A DNA stretch of 64,000 nucleotides from Sphagnum compactum (lineage: Eukaryota; Bryophyta; Sphagnopsida; Sphagnales), in assembly GCA_965153455.1 (NCBI GenBank), contig OZ234494.1:27953354-28017353 (forward strand), written 5' to 3'. Shown here piece by piece: positions 55,108 to 64,000 of this stretch (within the stretch, counting starts at the first letter, position 1; every line of letters begins with the position of its first letter). The translations under genes and the position numbers were made by a program. The notes under the pieces were generated by a model. The model worked only from the letters and a program-made list of their open reading frames with translations. It was not told where the DNA came from and did not search any database.

Positions 55108-55320
55108 TCATCTGAAGCTGCTTGTCTCTGGAGATGGAGCTGTTATACCTGCTACATACAAGCAAATAATGCTTGGAATTGTTTATTCTCTGCAAGTTGG
55201 GCTTTCCACTCAAACTCCATCAGGCAGGGTTCGAATCTCAATGAGAAGAGGATTCTGCACTGATGCAGCAGGAAATCTCTTCTAGAGAACTGCAAACTCT
55301 AGTGTTCTTGTTCACTTTGG
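55108..55320 (+). pseudogene. Plant Ig-like membrane protein, internal exon (copy A)
   Basis: The frame reads LLVSGDGAVIPATYKQIMLG, IVYSLQVGLSTQTPSGRVRI and SMRRGFCTDAAGNLF. It matches the end of the bacterial-Ig-like module in large plant membrane proteins (L-L-V-Y-G-x-G-x-V-P, Y-S-L-x-V-x-L-S, G-R-V-x-x-x-M, FCTDxAGN-x-F). A TAG at the position of a Ser codon interrupts the motif (LF-stop-RTANSSVLVHF); the exon then ends at a GT donor (~55320). Further matching material may continue to ~55600 in broken frames. In the intact protein this exon lies downstream of the piece found at 55822-56575, so the order in the window is inverted relative to the gene. Confidence 0.65.
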
Positions 55321-55672
55321 TATGCGTGTGTATTCCTTTTGAACCGGCTAGACTGGAATCGGTAGTCCTGATGAGATTTAGGGTTGGAGAGAGACTTGAA
55401 GGAAAAAGGTTCGCTGGATTTGCTCAGCCGTAATATAAGCATCTTCAATGAATCTCAGTTTGACAAATATGTGGGTTTAGGGATGAGGATCTGAGGATTT
55501 TGCTTGCAATCTGAAGATTTCTCCTGTGGGTGGGCACGCAGTGATTTTGAGATCGGCCAGCTCTCAAGTCTTGGCTTTTGGGCTTATGTCAAAAACTCCT
55601 GGTTTTGTGTTTCAGATCGAACAGTGCCGTCTGTGCTTCTTTGGACAGCCATCCCAGAGTCTCAGCAAGCAT

Positions 55673-55728
55673 TGATCAATCCTCTATCCTTACGCACTGG
55701 GCGGTGAGTAAGGATAGAGGATTGATCA
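55673..55728. repeat. Perfect 21-bp hairpin
   Basis: TGATCAATCCTCTATCCTTAC (55673-55693; written here as its 5' end TGATCAATCCTC) and its exact reverse complement (55708-55728) enclose a 14-nt loop. The right arm and 30 further bases are duplicated at 53372-53434. Confidence 0.95.
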
Positions 55729-55756
55729 TGAGCAGCTGGAAGCATTATGCAAACGA
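55690..55756 (+). repeat. ~60-bp direct repeat, copy 2
   Basis: Partner of 53372-53434; covers the hairpin loop, right arm and downstream AGCAGCTGGAAGCATTA. Confidence 0.9.
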
Positions 55757-55821
55757 GAATGTTGGGCGGCGGCAGCAGCAGCAGTGGAGGACGTGACTAG
55801 GCTGACCACTTAGAAGGCGTG

Positions 55822-56575
55822 ATGATCACAGCCAGAGCTAGCTTCTTCTTGTGGTTGCTTGGTTACCAAGAATCATGCATGGGTACCTCCTCCTCCCGTA
55901 AGCTGCTTCATGTCTGCATTGGGAGGTTTCTTGCCTTGCTCTTGTTTGTTGTTGTGATTCCAGACTTACTACAAGAAGCCCAGACACGGAGAATTACATT
56001 CACGGAAGCACCTGCCAAATACACTTCCAACACAAGTGTGGCATTTCGCTCCAATTTGACAAGTGCTGCAAATGGCAGCGGCAGCAGCATTGATACGTGT
56101 GCCACTCTGTGCTCAATTCGATGCAAGGTAGGCAGGCATTTTGTTGATGCTCTTGCAGCAGATCAGGTAAGTAGACTTGCTTCCTATTTTTGCACTCCTC
56201 TATCCTCAAGCTGTAAACCATGGGAGCTGCTGCTGCTCCTTCTGCTGTTGCATTCGCAGAGATTTGATAAGCACTTTGGATTGTTCATGTCCCCAACCTG
56301 CACATAACAAACCTAATTTACGGCAGATGACAGTCCTCTTCTGCAAGGCTGGTGAAGCCCGTTGTCAAGTTCTAGACTGTTATTATAGTTCACTGATGAC
56401 AACTCTCACTAGCTGGGTGGCGGCAAAACACTGCAGTTGGATCAGAGAAATTTTGAGCATTGTGCTGGCCGAGAGGATTCTCTTGTGAACCTGCTTGATG
56501 GCCAGCGTTCCTTCGTCGTCTCTGTCAACACATCCAATGGAGTTCAGTTCTCAGCTCAGTACAATTGGACTGTAG
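55822..56575 (+). pseudogene. Plant Ig-like membrane protein, first two exons (copy B)
   Basis: Exon 1 (55822-56127) has a signal-anchor-like stretch (LLHVCIGRFLALLLFVVVIP). The opening of the plant Ig-like family follows: ITFTEAPAKYTSNTSVAFRS, then an Asn-rich N-glycosylation region and CATLCSIRCK, ending at a GT donor (56128). Exon 2 (56437-56575) continues in phase with the Cys-x(n)-LLDGQRSFVVSVNTSNGVQF and the terminal YNWTV of the first module, then a GT donor (56576). In the family the next exon begins D-T-I/V-PPTA. It is missing: the 176-bp satellite starts ~155 bp later. The two exons splice well and have no stops, so this is a clean capture of a gene's 5' end or a gene truncated by satellite growth. 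A functional product is unlikely. Confidence 0.65.
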
Positions 56576-56730
56576 GTATGTGGTATCTATCTGCAGCTTG
56601 AGATCACCCTACCCTCTTTATGCTTCAAAACAAAAGCAAAGAAAACAACGGGTCTTTTTCTCTCTGCAAATCAGTCATTTTGGAATGTCATGCGCTCTCA
56701 GTTGATACTTATATCAATGAATTATGTGTT

Positions 56731-57890
56731 TGGAGCATTGGTGGATGCCTCGGGCCGGGCTGAGCTTTATGGCACTACAGACCGATCGATCGATCCCGAT
56801 CGATTGGTCTGTAGGAGCCGGATCAGCATTCTCGAGGCGTCCACCCCCAATCTGTTGATTGTGCAAGATCCTTTCGTGTCGTTGTTGAGAGCACCACTGC
56901 CTTATTTGGAGCATTGGTGGATGCCTCGGGAAGGGCTGAGCTTGATGGCACTACAGACCGATCGATCGATCCCGATCGATTGGTCTGTAGGAGCCGGATC
57001 AGCATTCTCGAGGCGTCCACCCCCAATCTGTTGATTGTGCAAGATCCTTTCGTGTCGTTGTTGAGAGCACCAATGCCTTGGTTGGAGCATTGGTGGATGC
57101 CTCGGGAAGGGCTGAGCTTTATGGCACTACAGACCGATCGATCGATCCCGATCGATTGGTCTGTAGGAGCCGGATCAGCATTCTCGAGGCGTCCACCCCC
57201 AATCTGTTGATTGTGCAAGATCCTTTCGTGTCGTTGTTGAGAGCACCACTGCCTTGTTTGGAGCATTGGTGGATGCCTCGGGAAGGGCTGAGCTTTATGG
57301 CACTACAGACCGATCGATGGATCCCGATCGATTGGTCTGTAGAAGCCGGATCAGCATTCTCGAGGCGTCCACCCCCAATTTGTTGATTGTGCAAGATCCT
57401 TTCGTGTCGTTGTTGAGAGCACCACTGCCTTGTTTGGAGCATTGGTGGATGCCTCGGGCCGGGCTGAGCTTTATGGCACTACAGACCGATCGATGGATCC
57501 CGATCGATTTGTCTGTAGGAGCCGGAGCAGCATTCTCGAGGCGTCCACCCCCAATCTGTTGATTGTGCAAGATCCTTTCGTGTCATTGTTGAGAGCACCA
57601 CTGCCTTGTTTGGAGCATTGGTGGATGCCTCGGGCCGGGCTGAGCTTTATGGCACTACAGACCGATCGATGGATCCCGATCGATTTGTCTGTAGGAGCCG
57701 GATCAGCATTCTCGAGGCGTCCACCCCCAATCTGTTGATTGTGCAAGATCCTTTCGTGTCATTGTTGAGAGCACCAATGCCTTGGTTGGAGCATTGGTGG
57801 ATGCCTGAGGCCGGGCTGAGCTTTATGGCACTACAGACTGATCGATCAATCCCGATCGATTTGTCTGTAGGAGCCGGATCACGATCGATT
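56731..57890 (+). repeat. Tandem array of seven 176-bp units with internal palindrome
   Basis: Units begin TGGAGCATTGGTGGATGCCT at 56731, 56907, 57083, 57259, 57435, 57611 and 57787 (last partial), exactly 176 bp apart with no length change. Each carries a palindrome of ~36 bp: ACAGACCGATCGATCG ... CGATCGATTGGTCTGT (first at 56777-56812), with changes confined to a few sites. Since 176 is not a multiple of 3, the overlapping ORFs change frame from unit to unit and are not proteins. Confidence 0.97.
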
Positions 57891-58659
57891 GGTCTGTATG
57901 AGCTTCGAAAATGGATATGTATTTATTCATCAGGATTTAAGAAAATAGTTGGTTAACTTTTTTGACAAAAGAATGGCAACCATGACAAAGATAATTGCGA
58001 AACACGTAGGTCATATTCCCAAAATGCCATTATTTTTCTCTTGCACATTTAATTTCAGGGCCCTTCTTCTTTCTAGCCTTCCATGTTCGAAATACAAAAC
58101 CCACTTTAGAAAACAAATTCCCCTTCATGTTGCCCATCTTGGAAGCCATGCCCATGCTAGAAAAAAAGCACAGAAAATGAGGGGAAATCTCAGAAGAGAC
58201 AGCCCTAACTAAACCCTGAAAACCCCTCACCAAAAACCCTAAACAAATGTTGCAAATGTGGCACCATGTAAGGCATTTCTACCCCAAACCCTATGGAGGC
58301 TACTACTAGTAGCATCGGAAGGCCAAACCAAATGGTTTTTTGGCTATTTTTGGAAGTCCTTTATGAACTAACTAGTTAGTTCTATGTTTGAAAGTAAGAC
58401 CCAAAAAGGGGCAGAGACATAAAGCAGTAAGTAAGTTGCAACTGCAAATTTTGAATAGCATTCATCAGCTCTTTACTTAAACTATCTTTTGCTTTCAGCT
58501 TTTGCATTACCTACACTACCGACCACTCTGTCAGCTCTTGGTTAAGGCAATACCACCACTAATCTAGGTCTTTCTCACATTAGGCTTGTAGCACAAATTT
58601 GGGGCTCATACTTGTAGACCAGTATATATTTATCATCCAACAAACCATAACAAAAAGCA
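57891..58659. other. Spacer, no supported gene
   Basis: No recognisable ORF or repeat. AACCCTAAAC words near 58240 are too few to call telomeric. Confidence 0.4.
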
Positions 58660-59060
58660 CGGCCACGATGAACCAGCACCCACCAATATATCATCCACTG
58701 GATGCCCATTCTTACTCAGTTGTGGATGAACCTCATCCACCTCAACTCAGGTGAATATTTGGTTTCACCTTAGTAACCAATTTTCTGTAGGAAATAGGTC
58801 TCACACATAGGTAGGTAGGTAGGAAAATAGGTAACTACTAGGTAAGTAAATGGTTTTAACATATTTCAAGGCTGCTTTTACTACCTACCTACTAACAACC
58901 TGCTTGTGGGTTGTTAGTAGATAGGTTTAAAAAAAAAACAACTGAGCTAACCACCATGGTTAGCTTGGGAATTGCAAGCCAACATAAAACTGTTTCTCGA
59001 CCACTTACCATGATTCATCCTTCATGGTGCACTGGTGGTTGCTGGTTCACTGTGGCCGAT
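58660..59060 (-). mobile_element. Foldback element, copy 2 (more complete)
   Basis: The ends are imperfect inverted repeats: CGGCCACGATGAACCAGCAC (left) against CGGCCACAGTGAACCAGCAA (right, reversed), extending to about 35 bp. The centre has the CTACCTACCTACTAACAACC stem with its complement GGTTGTTAGTAGATAGGT. It is the inverted partner of 50440-50800. No ORF. No clear target duplication. Confidence 0.75.
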
Positions 59061-59279
59061 ATCCTGCATGAATAGAACTTGGGTAACAATAACTTGGTGT
59101 TTTTGTAAGGAATTGTTTTTTGGATGTAGGCAAAGTGGCAATCATCCTAAAGAATATTTAGCCAAATCTGGGTATAAAATAGATATTTACACAAATGTTT
59201 AATCATCCTTCTATACTTTTGGCTACAAACTGAAAACCAAATCTAAATCTTGCATTATTTACGTTGATTTTCCTAACTT

Positions 59280-60541
59280 TTGGCCATTGATGACTGCATC
59301 TCCTCATGCTCACCACAAGACTCAATGCGGCTCCTTTGGGGTTTGCTTAAGATAGCATGTCAGCATTATGGCAAATTAAGGTCTCTCGCAGTTTCCTCCG
59401 GAATCTCCTCCAAGGTACATACTGCTCCTCTTTTACATACCCTTCTTGAGCTCAGCAGGATTGTGGTTTCATGATTGTGGAATTGATGCTAGGGAGCTTG
59501 GCTATGCAGGAGGAAGATGGACCAGATGCGACATTGGCAAAGCTGTTAGCTGCCTCAGGATCAAATGAGAGTGCATGGACAATGGGAACATTGGTGTACT
59601 CTCAATCTCTGCAGCTCTTGCCTTCAGAACAACAACTGCAGGTAGAAAGACAAATTCATGGGTTTCAGATCAGGACATTGCTAAAGTCTCTATTTGTGCC
59701 TTTTTTCTGTTTTGACAGTGTGCTCTTCTCTGAGCAACATACCTGCTCATCACATACTCGAATTATCCCACGTGGCGTTCTGAAATTTCTGATTGCGTTT
59801 TGAGCCCTCAGGCCTACCTCCACTAATTAAAGGTTTGTCTAGATCAAGCTCTTGTCCCTCACGTAAGACAAGACAGTTAAAAGCCCTATCATGCTACCCT
59901 AGGAACAAACAAGTCTTTGAGAACATGTTCGGTTGACATATCCCCCAACTGACATTGCTCTTGTAAACCACATCAATAGATTTCACAGTACAAACATGTG
60001 AATGGTGAATCTCCTCCATCAGCTCAGAAGTCTGCAGACATACAGAGCAGGTTTTAAAAGAGTGTTTGAGAGGATTTAAACCTACTAGCCATGCAAAAGT
60101 ATGCATTTGGAATCAGAATTGGGTTATTGGTTTTCTCAAAGGACCAGAACTGAATTACGACTTCTGCTTAGAATATATTGTGAAGGGGGAGGTTTTTTCA
60201 AAGCTGAGAAGGGTGCCCTCTCGAGAGGAGGCTACGGAAGCTATAAGGCAATTGCTAATGAATTTCAGGCAGAATTGATGGTACCCTCTTGACACCGACT
60301 GCTGACCTTGCAGAAGTGTTGCAGAACCGAAGTTTCAGTGTTTGTTGTCTTTCAATTGTGTTACATCATCGTCAAGTTTATTTCCCCTAAACTACTGACT
60401 GAATTGAAGATGAAGGTCATATATGGCATCTTTCAATGCCTGCTCGAGTTGATGCCAGCCTTTTGTCTGCTATGCGCAACAAAAAGATTGCACGAGGACC
60501 TTGCCTTCAAGCTTTTTGCAACTCAGGAGGGGTGCCCATGA
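59280..60541 (+). pseudogene. Exon series of an unknown plant protein
   Basis: Several plus-strand segments look like exons of a helical-repeat protein. 59280-59412 reads SMRLLWGLLKIACQHYGKLR and ends at a GT donor (CCAAG/GTACAT). 59471-59640 reads VELMLGSLAMQEEDGPDATL and LVYSQSLQLLPSEQQLQ, then GTAGAA. 60130-60270 reads LNYDFCLEYIVKGEVFSKLR. 60380-60541 reads LKMKVIYGIFQCLLELMPAF. Borders with AG/GT can be found for some. I do not recognise the protein; amphipathic Leu-rich helices suggest an ARM/HEAT-type fold. Frames break between pieces, so I treat it as a decayed or captured gene. Confidence 0.4.
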
Positions 60542-60559
60542 AGGTGTAAATTGATATGG

Positions 60560-61030
60560 ATTGAACAAATCATACATACTGGTGATGGCAGCAAGACGAC
60601 GACCTCAGTTTATAGTGAGACGGAGAGAGTCCACACATGAAATCAACAAGATGGCATTCGAAAAACGTGAGAATGTCGACGAAAAACAAGTTGGCAAACA
60701 AAAGTTAAACAATGAAAAACAAAATTTTTTTAAGAAAAAAAAGGTTGACAAACAATGAAATTTTTTTTTTGAAAAATATATAAACCTCCTCCCCTCTTCC
60801 CCTCCTCCTTGCACATGTCAAATGAAGGAGGAAGAAAAACATTAACCTGCACCCCTCCCGTTCAACAGTAAAAAAAATTAAAATACATAAATAAAGGCGC
60901 ACCCTCTTCCCGTGAACAATCAAACTAAACCTGTAAAACAACTCACCTTGCCCCCTTAACCAGTAAGAAGTAATTTATAAAAGTTAACCCTTCCACATGT
61001 CAAATGAAGGAGGGGAAAAAAAACATTAAC
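60560..61030 (-). repeat. A/C-rich member of the G-rich family, reverse orientation
   Basis: Contains CACATGTCAAATGAAGGAGG twice (60813, 60990), CCCCTCCCGTTCAACAGTAA and GGCGCACCCTCTTCCC. Reverse complement of the units at 23.7-24.3 kb. Minus-strand ORFs here are Phe/Lys-rich artefacts. Confidence 0.7.
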
Positions 61031-61201
61031 TTCGAAGCCATCAGAAGTATTTTTTTCATGCTACTTGTAACAATGAACAATTAGTATCTTTTGAGCTGTC
61101 ATTGCTTTTACATCAAATATCCACATCGCACTTAAAACTATCACAAGCATTTTTTTTCGTAATGCCGACAAAAATGAATGATTACTATTATGATGACAAA
61201 T

Positions 61202-61657
61202 CTATTCCTTCTTGTCATCAATGTCGTCACCAGGCGTTCCATATATGTCGTCAAGATGCACCACAGGGATGTCGTCACCATGCGTTTTAATATTGACGAG
61301 CATGTTCGGAGGCGGATTGCGGACCAGATTATCAAGTTCTGGGAACCGTTCTACCTCTAGGGGGTAATACAATGTGTAACAACGTCTGCTTAACCGATCT
61401 CTTTCTGTGGATTCTACGTATGCCAGGATGACGAGATGGTCAACCACCCCGAGCTCAACATGGGCCAGAATGTCTGTCATTTGCTTTTCGCTCTCATCAA
61501 TGACAGGGGAAAGCAACTTATGCAGGTCGACGGTTAAAACGCGACCATTCTCTTCATATTCCCATGCATCGTATTCCCCGGCCCATAAAAACTTGAGGAT
61601 GTTAGTTCGAACATTTGAGGGCATGTCCATCAGGTTGGTGGCTTCGGGTTCTCCCAT
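61202..61657 (-). CDS. Intact 151-codon ORF of unknown function
   Basis: Starting at the ATG at 61657, which follows a strong TTTTTTGCAG acceptor, the ORF reads MGEPEATNLMDMPSNVRTNI, then LKFLWAGEYDAWEYEENGRV, VDLHKLLSPVIDESEKQMTD and an acidic end (GDDIDDKKE). The composition is that of a soluble acidic protein and there are no internal breaks. A possible upstream exon ends at 61825 (GTGCCTGCAAAG/GTGCGTAAT), so the ATG could be internal to a longer protein. The Pro-Glu-Asn pattern LEVERFPELDNLVRNPPPNM has no family I recognise. No repeat copy elsewhere in the window. Best candidate for a live gene here. Confidence 0.55.
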   Translation of the reverse strand: MGEPEATNLMDMPSNVRTNILKFLWAGEYDAWEYEENGRVLTVDLHKLLSPVIDESEKQMTDILAHVELGVVDHLVILAYVESTERDRLSRRCYTLYYPLEVERFPELDNLVRNPPPNMLVNIKTHGDDIPVVHLDDIYGTPGDDIDDKKE

Positions 61658-61829
61658 CTGCAAAAAATACGATTATAAGACAGAAAATATTTTGAAACAA
61701 ATGGACAGAAAACTGATGCGTCTTGCAAGATCATAAACGCCGATAAAAAACCAACTACAATCAATGATCAACCTAGTGCCATCAAAAGGATTGACGATAA
61801 CAAAAAACTAATTACGCACCTTTGCAGGC

Positions 61830-62812
61830 ACACGAGTTTGAGAATTAAGCACGGAAGGAACAAGGGCTGTGTGATTCAAGTATATGTCAACTCTTTGTCA
61901 AAATAACCTTTACGTGAATGATTCAATGGGTCGACCACCGTATGCAATCTTTTATATTGCATTGAGTTACCTTGAAGCCTGTTTCATTTTAGGCAAAAAA
62001 TCTTGGCCCACCTGTAATGACACGTTCGAGATCATAAGATTTTCAGAACTTATTTACTTCCTTTGATGTGAGATCTTGATATTGTGAATGACAAGCCCAA
62101 AATTTCATGCACATTTTCTTTCAACTGCGGTTGGTAGAAAATGTTTTACGTGAGATCATCCATTTTGATTACAATGATATCTCCGGTACGATGTAAATCT
62201 TGCATCCAAGGTTTTTGGTCGTTAGATTATTTCGAGAAATATTAACACAAACATTGCTAAAATTTGCTCATAAACACTACATGCTCGAGGTTAGGAAGAA
62301 GGAATAGGACGTAGGAGTCACGCAAATGATCTTGCAATCTAGGTTAATCATTGAATGCGGTTCGTTCGTGTCGCAATCGAAATGCTCGTTGGCTCCCCTG
62401 CGAAAGACAAATAAAAACAAGGGATGCGGTTATGTGCAATCACAATTTGAAGCATAGCTCAAAGGAATTATCGTAACTACATGTACAAAATTTTATAAGT
62501 ATTATCGATCCAGTTACATATTTGAAAAACCAAAATAAAAGAAAAAAAGAAACCAAAAAATACAAAAAACAAAAATAAGGTTGTCAAAGGTTACAAATAC
62601 CCAAAAAAAAGGTTGTAAAAAAAAAAACATAAACAAATGAGATTGATAACAAAATTTGTAAGAAGAAAAAGAAGGCAAAGAAACTACGTTTTATTTGAAA
62701 ACTTACACCCCTAAAATCTAAAAATTGACCATACAGAATAAAAAGAAAAAATACACAGCAAAGAAATAGTTTTTTGGGGTTTAAGGGTTTTTAAGGGGGG
62801 GCAAAAAAAATT
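61830..62812. other. AT-rich spacer, no supported gene
   Basis: 61990-62240 is weakly similar to 63720-63960 (CGTGAGATCNTCCA, TTGATTNCA, TCTTGCATNCAAGGTTTTT-like words), an old duplication. 62510-62790 is A-rich low complexity. Confidence 0.45.
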
Positions 62813-62819
62813 TTGTGTT

Positions 62820-63450
62820 TTTTCATTTGTTCCAGTAGGTTGCCAATGTGTTCCCCATGGGTTTTCTCAATTGCACCCTGCTTTAATCCCATATGTTTTG
62901 CTCAAAGTCCTCCCCTTCTCACATATATAGGTGGGCGAAAGGGGGAGGCACTCCATCTGTCCATAAAATCTTCAAATTTTTGGGAAGCCTCAGGGTTTCA
63001 ACTTTTAGACATGGGCCAATCAAATTCAACAAAAAAAAAAGTTATACTTGTGGGGGGTAAAGGTCGGGCCAAAAATGGTGATGAACTCTTTTGGGAGGAG
63101 AAATTTCCTGCAGCCAACGGGAAGGCCTGAGCACACGCCAAAGGTGCCTTGCATTTTTCAGTTTGGGGGCGGGGATTTAGAAGATGATACTTTTCGATTT
63201 TCCCTTGTTCCTTTTAAGTTCCCAATAAGTTACCATCATGTCTTCAATCTGTTGTCAAAGTTCTCAATGTATTCCCCCAACATGTTCTCCATAGCACCCC
63301 ACATGTAACCCATTTGTTATGGCACATGTAGTACTCCTTTCACACGTGCAGGTGAGCCAAAGGGGAGGAACTCAAAATAAAACCTTCTATTTTAGGGAGC
63401 TTCCGTTGCTTCACTTCCTTCTGAGCGATTGGCCAATCAAATTGGCTTGT
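62820..63450 (+). repeat. Diverged tandem duplication, ~390-bp spacing
   Basis: About 62820-63040 and 63200-63450 share GTGGGCGAAAGGGGGAGGCA / GTGAGCCAAAGGGGAGGAAC, TTTTNGGGAAGCTTC-like words and GGCCAATCAAATT, in the same order. ORFs across them are not conserved. Confidence 0.6.
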
Positions 63451-63491
63451 TGCAGAAAACAAATTGAACCTGGGAGGCATCGCATCCATTT

Positions 63492-63602
63492 AATAGGAGA
63501 GGTGATTAGCAAGGATGAAACGACTTTCGTAGCTGTGTATGTATCGATAGGAGAGGTTAATAGCCCGGATGAAACCATTTCCGTAACTGTGTATGTGTGT
63601 GA
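63492..63602 (+). repeat. Tandem duplication, ~55-bp unit
   Basis: GATAGGAGAGGTNATTAGC, GGATGAAACNATTTCCGTA and ACTGTGTATGT occur twice in succession, at about 63495 and 63549. Confidence 0.85.
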
Positions 63603-63609
63603 TATTTGA

Positions 63610-64000
63610 TCGTCATTTTGCATGCTGAATTGATGGTAGAAGTTTCACAACCTGTGGCGAGCGAGGTCGGTGCGAGCGAGCCTTAGGACTGTGTGTGGAT
63701 GGTCAAACTTTCATTGGAGTTTGGTTGTCGAATTATTTCCTTTCACGTGAGACCTACCACAAAGAAGGACACGTGAGAAAATCTCTTACACATTTTTCTC
63801 GCAACGTGCGTTCGGAATGGGAAAATATGGTTTTGTGTGAGATCTTCCACATTGATTGCATATGAATATTGACCACGTAGTAATTCTTGCATGTTATGTT
63901 TCCGAGCATTGGATTCGTTTCAAAAGATGTCGAACACGAAATTTTAGGCCCACGGGTTCAATTTCATGATCTTTCTTACGTTATGGTCGCTATAAACATA
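63610..64000. other. Spacer, old duplicate of 61990-62240
   Basis: Only the weak similarity noted at 61990-62240. No gene. Confidence 0.4.

Noticed and set aside
56690-57956. Series of ~100-codon ORFs on both strands that look like a protein family
   Set aside because: The 176-bp period is not a multiple of three, so each ORF is a frame-shifted shadow of the same satellite.
58200-58290. Interstitial telomeric tract (AACCCTAAAC words)
   Set aside because: Only isolated words with unrelated sequence between them; no tandem units.

Overview
The window looks like nuclear DNA of a green plant, most likely a non-seed land plant or a streptophyte relative. The evidence is plant-type telomeric repeats (TTTAGGG), GT-AG introns, and recognisable pieces of PHO1/EXS, NT5DC-type 5'-nucleotidase, SERAC1-like hydrolase and a plant Ig-like membrane protein. 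I cannot name the species. Nearly all the sequence is repeats, captured or broken gene fragments and decaying mobile DNA. I see no convincing intact, multi-exon housekeeping gene. The best short intact ORF is at 61202-61657 on the minus strand.

Layout. 0-9.6 kb: a 5'-nucleotidase fragment present twice, 70-bp tandem repeats, an inverted pair of ~560-bp repeats and unknown minus-strand ORFs. 9.9-12.2 kb: degenerate TAAAGCG minisatellite, telomeric repeats, an element that always follows telomeric repeats, and a 29-bp tandem array. 12.4-21.2 kb: duplicated PHO1-like fragments with interspersed repeats. 21.3-23.3 kb: a second minisatellite, interrupted by a ~197-bp hairpin MITE, then telomeric repeats and two more copies of the telomere-headed element. 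23.3-27.4 kb: stacked copies of two repeat families, one of which starts with a tRNA-like hairpin. 27.7-28.8 kb: a broken SERAC1-like gene, minus strand.

31.1-35.9 kb is the highlight: a ~4.75-kb minus-strand unit, visibly richer in G+C than its flanks. It reads as one ~1,580-codon protein broken by three in-frame stops and one frameshift in a C9 tract. The domain order is C2H2 fingers with an OrsD/DUF3505-like region, then a tyrosine-recombinase domain (R, K, R-H, GH, Y), a RecQ-type helicase and a Cys-rich tail. From memory this architecture is typical of fungi, mainly basidiomycetes. I interpret it as a recently dead, possibly horizontally acquired, recombinase-helicase mobile element.

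36-50 kb: AT-rich, with several local duplications, a 1,006-bp pogo/Tigger-like TIR element with a TA target duplication, and a second copy of a ~1.14-kb repeat. 49.9-61 kb: perfect hairpins, a foldback element in two inverted copies, out-of-order exons of a plant Ig-like protein, and seven 176-bp repeats each carrying a ~36-bp palindrome. 61-64 kb: one intact short ORF and local duplications.

Coordinates of repeats were aligned by eye, so their edges are approximate unless target-site duplications are given.
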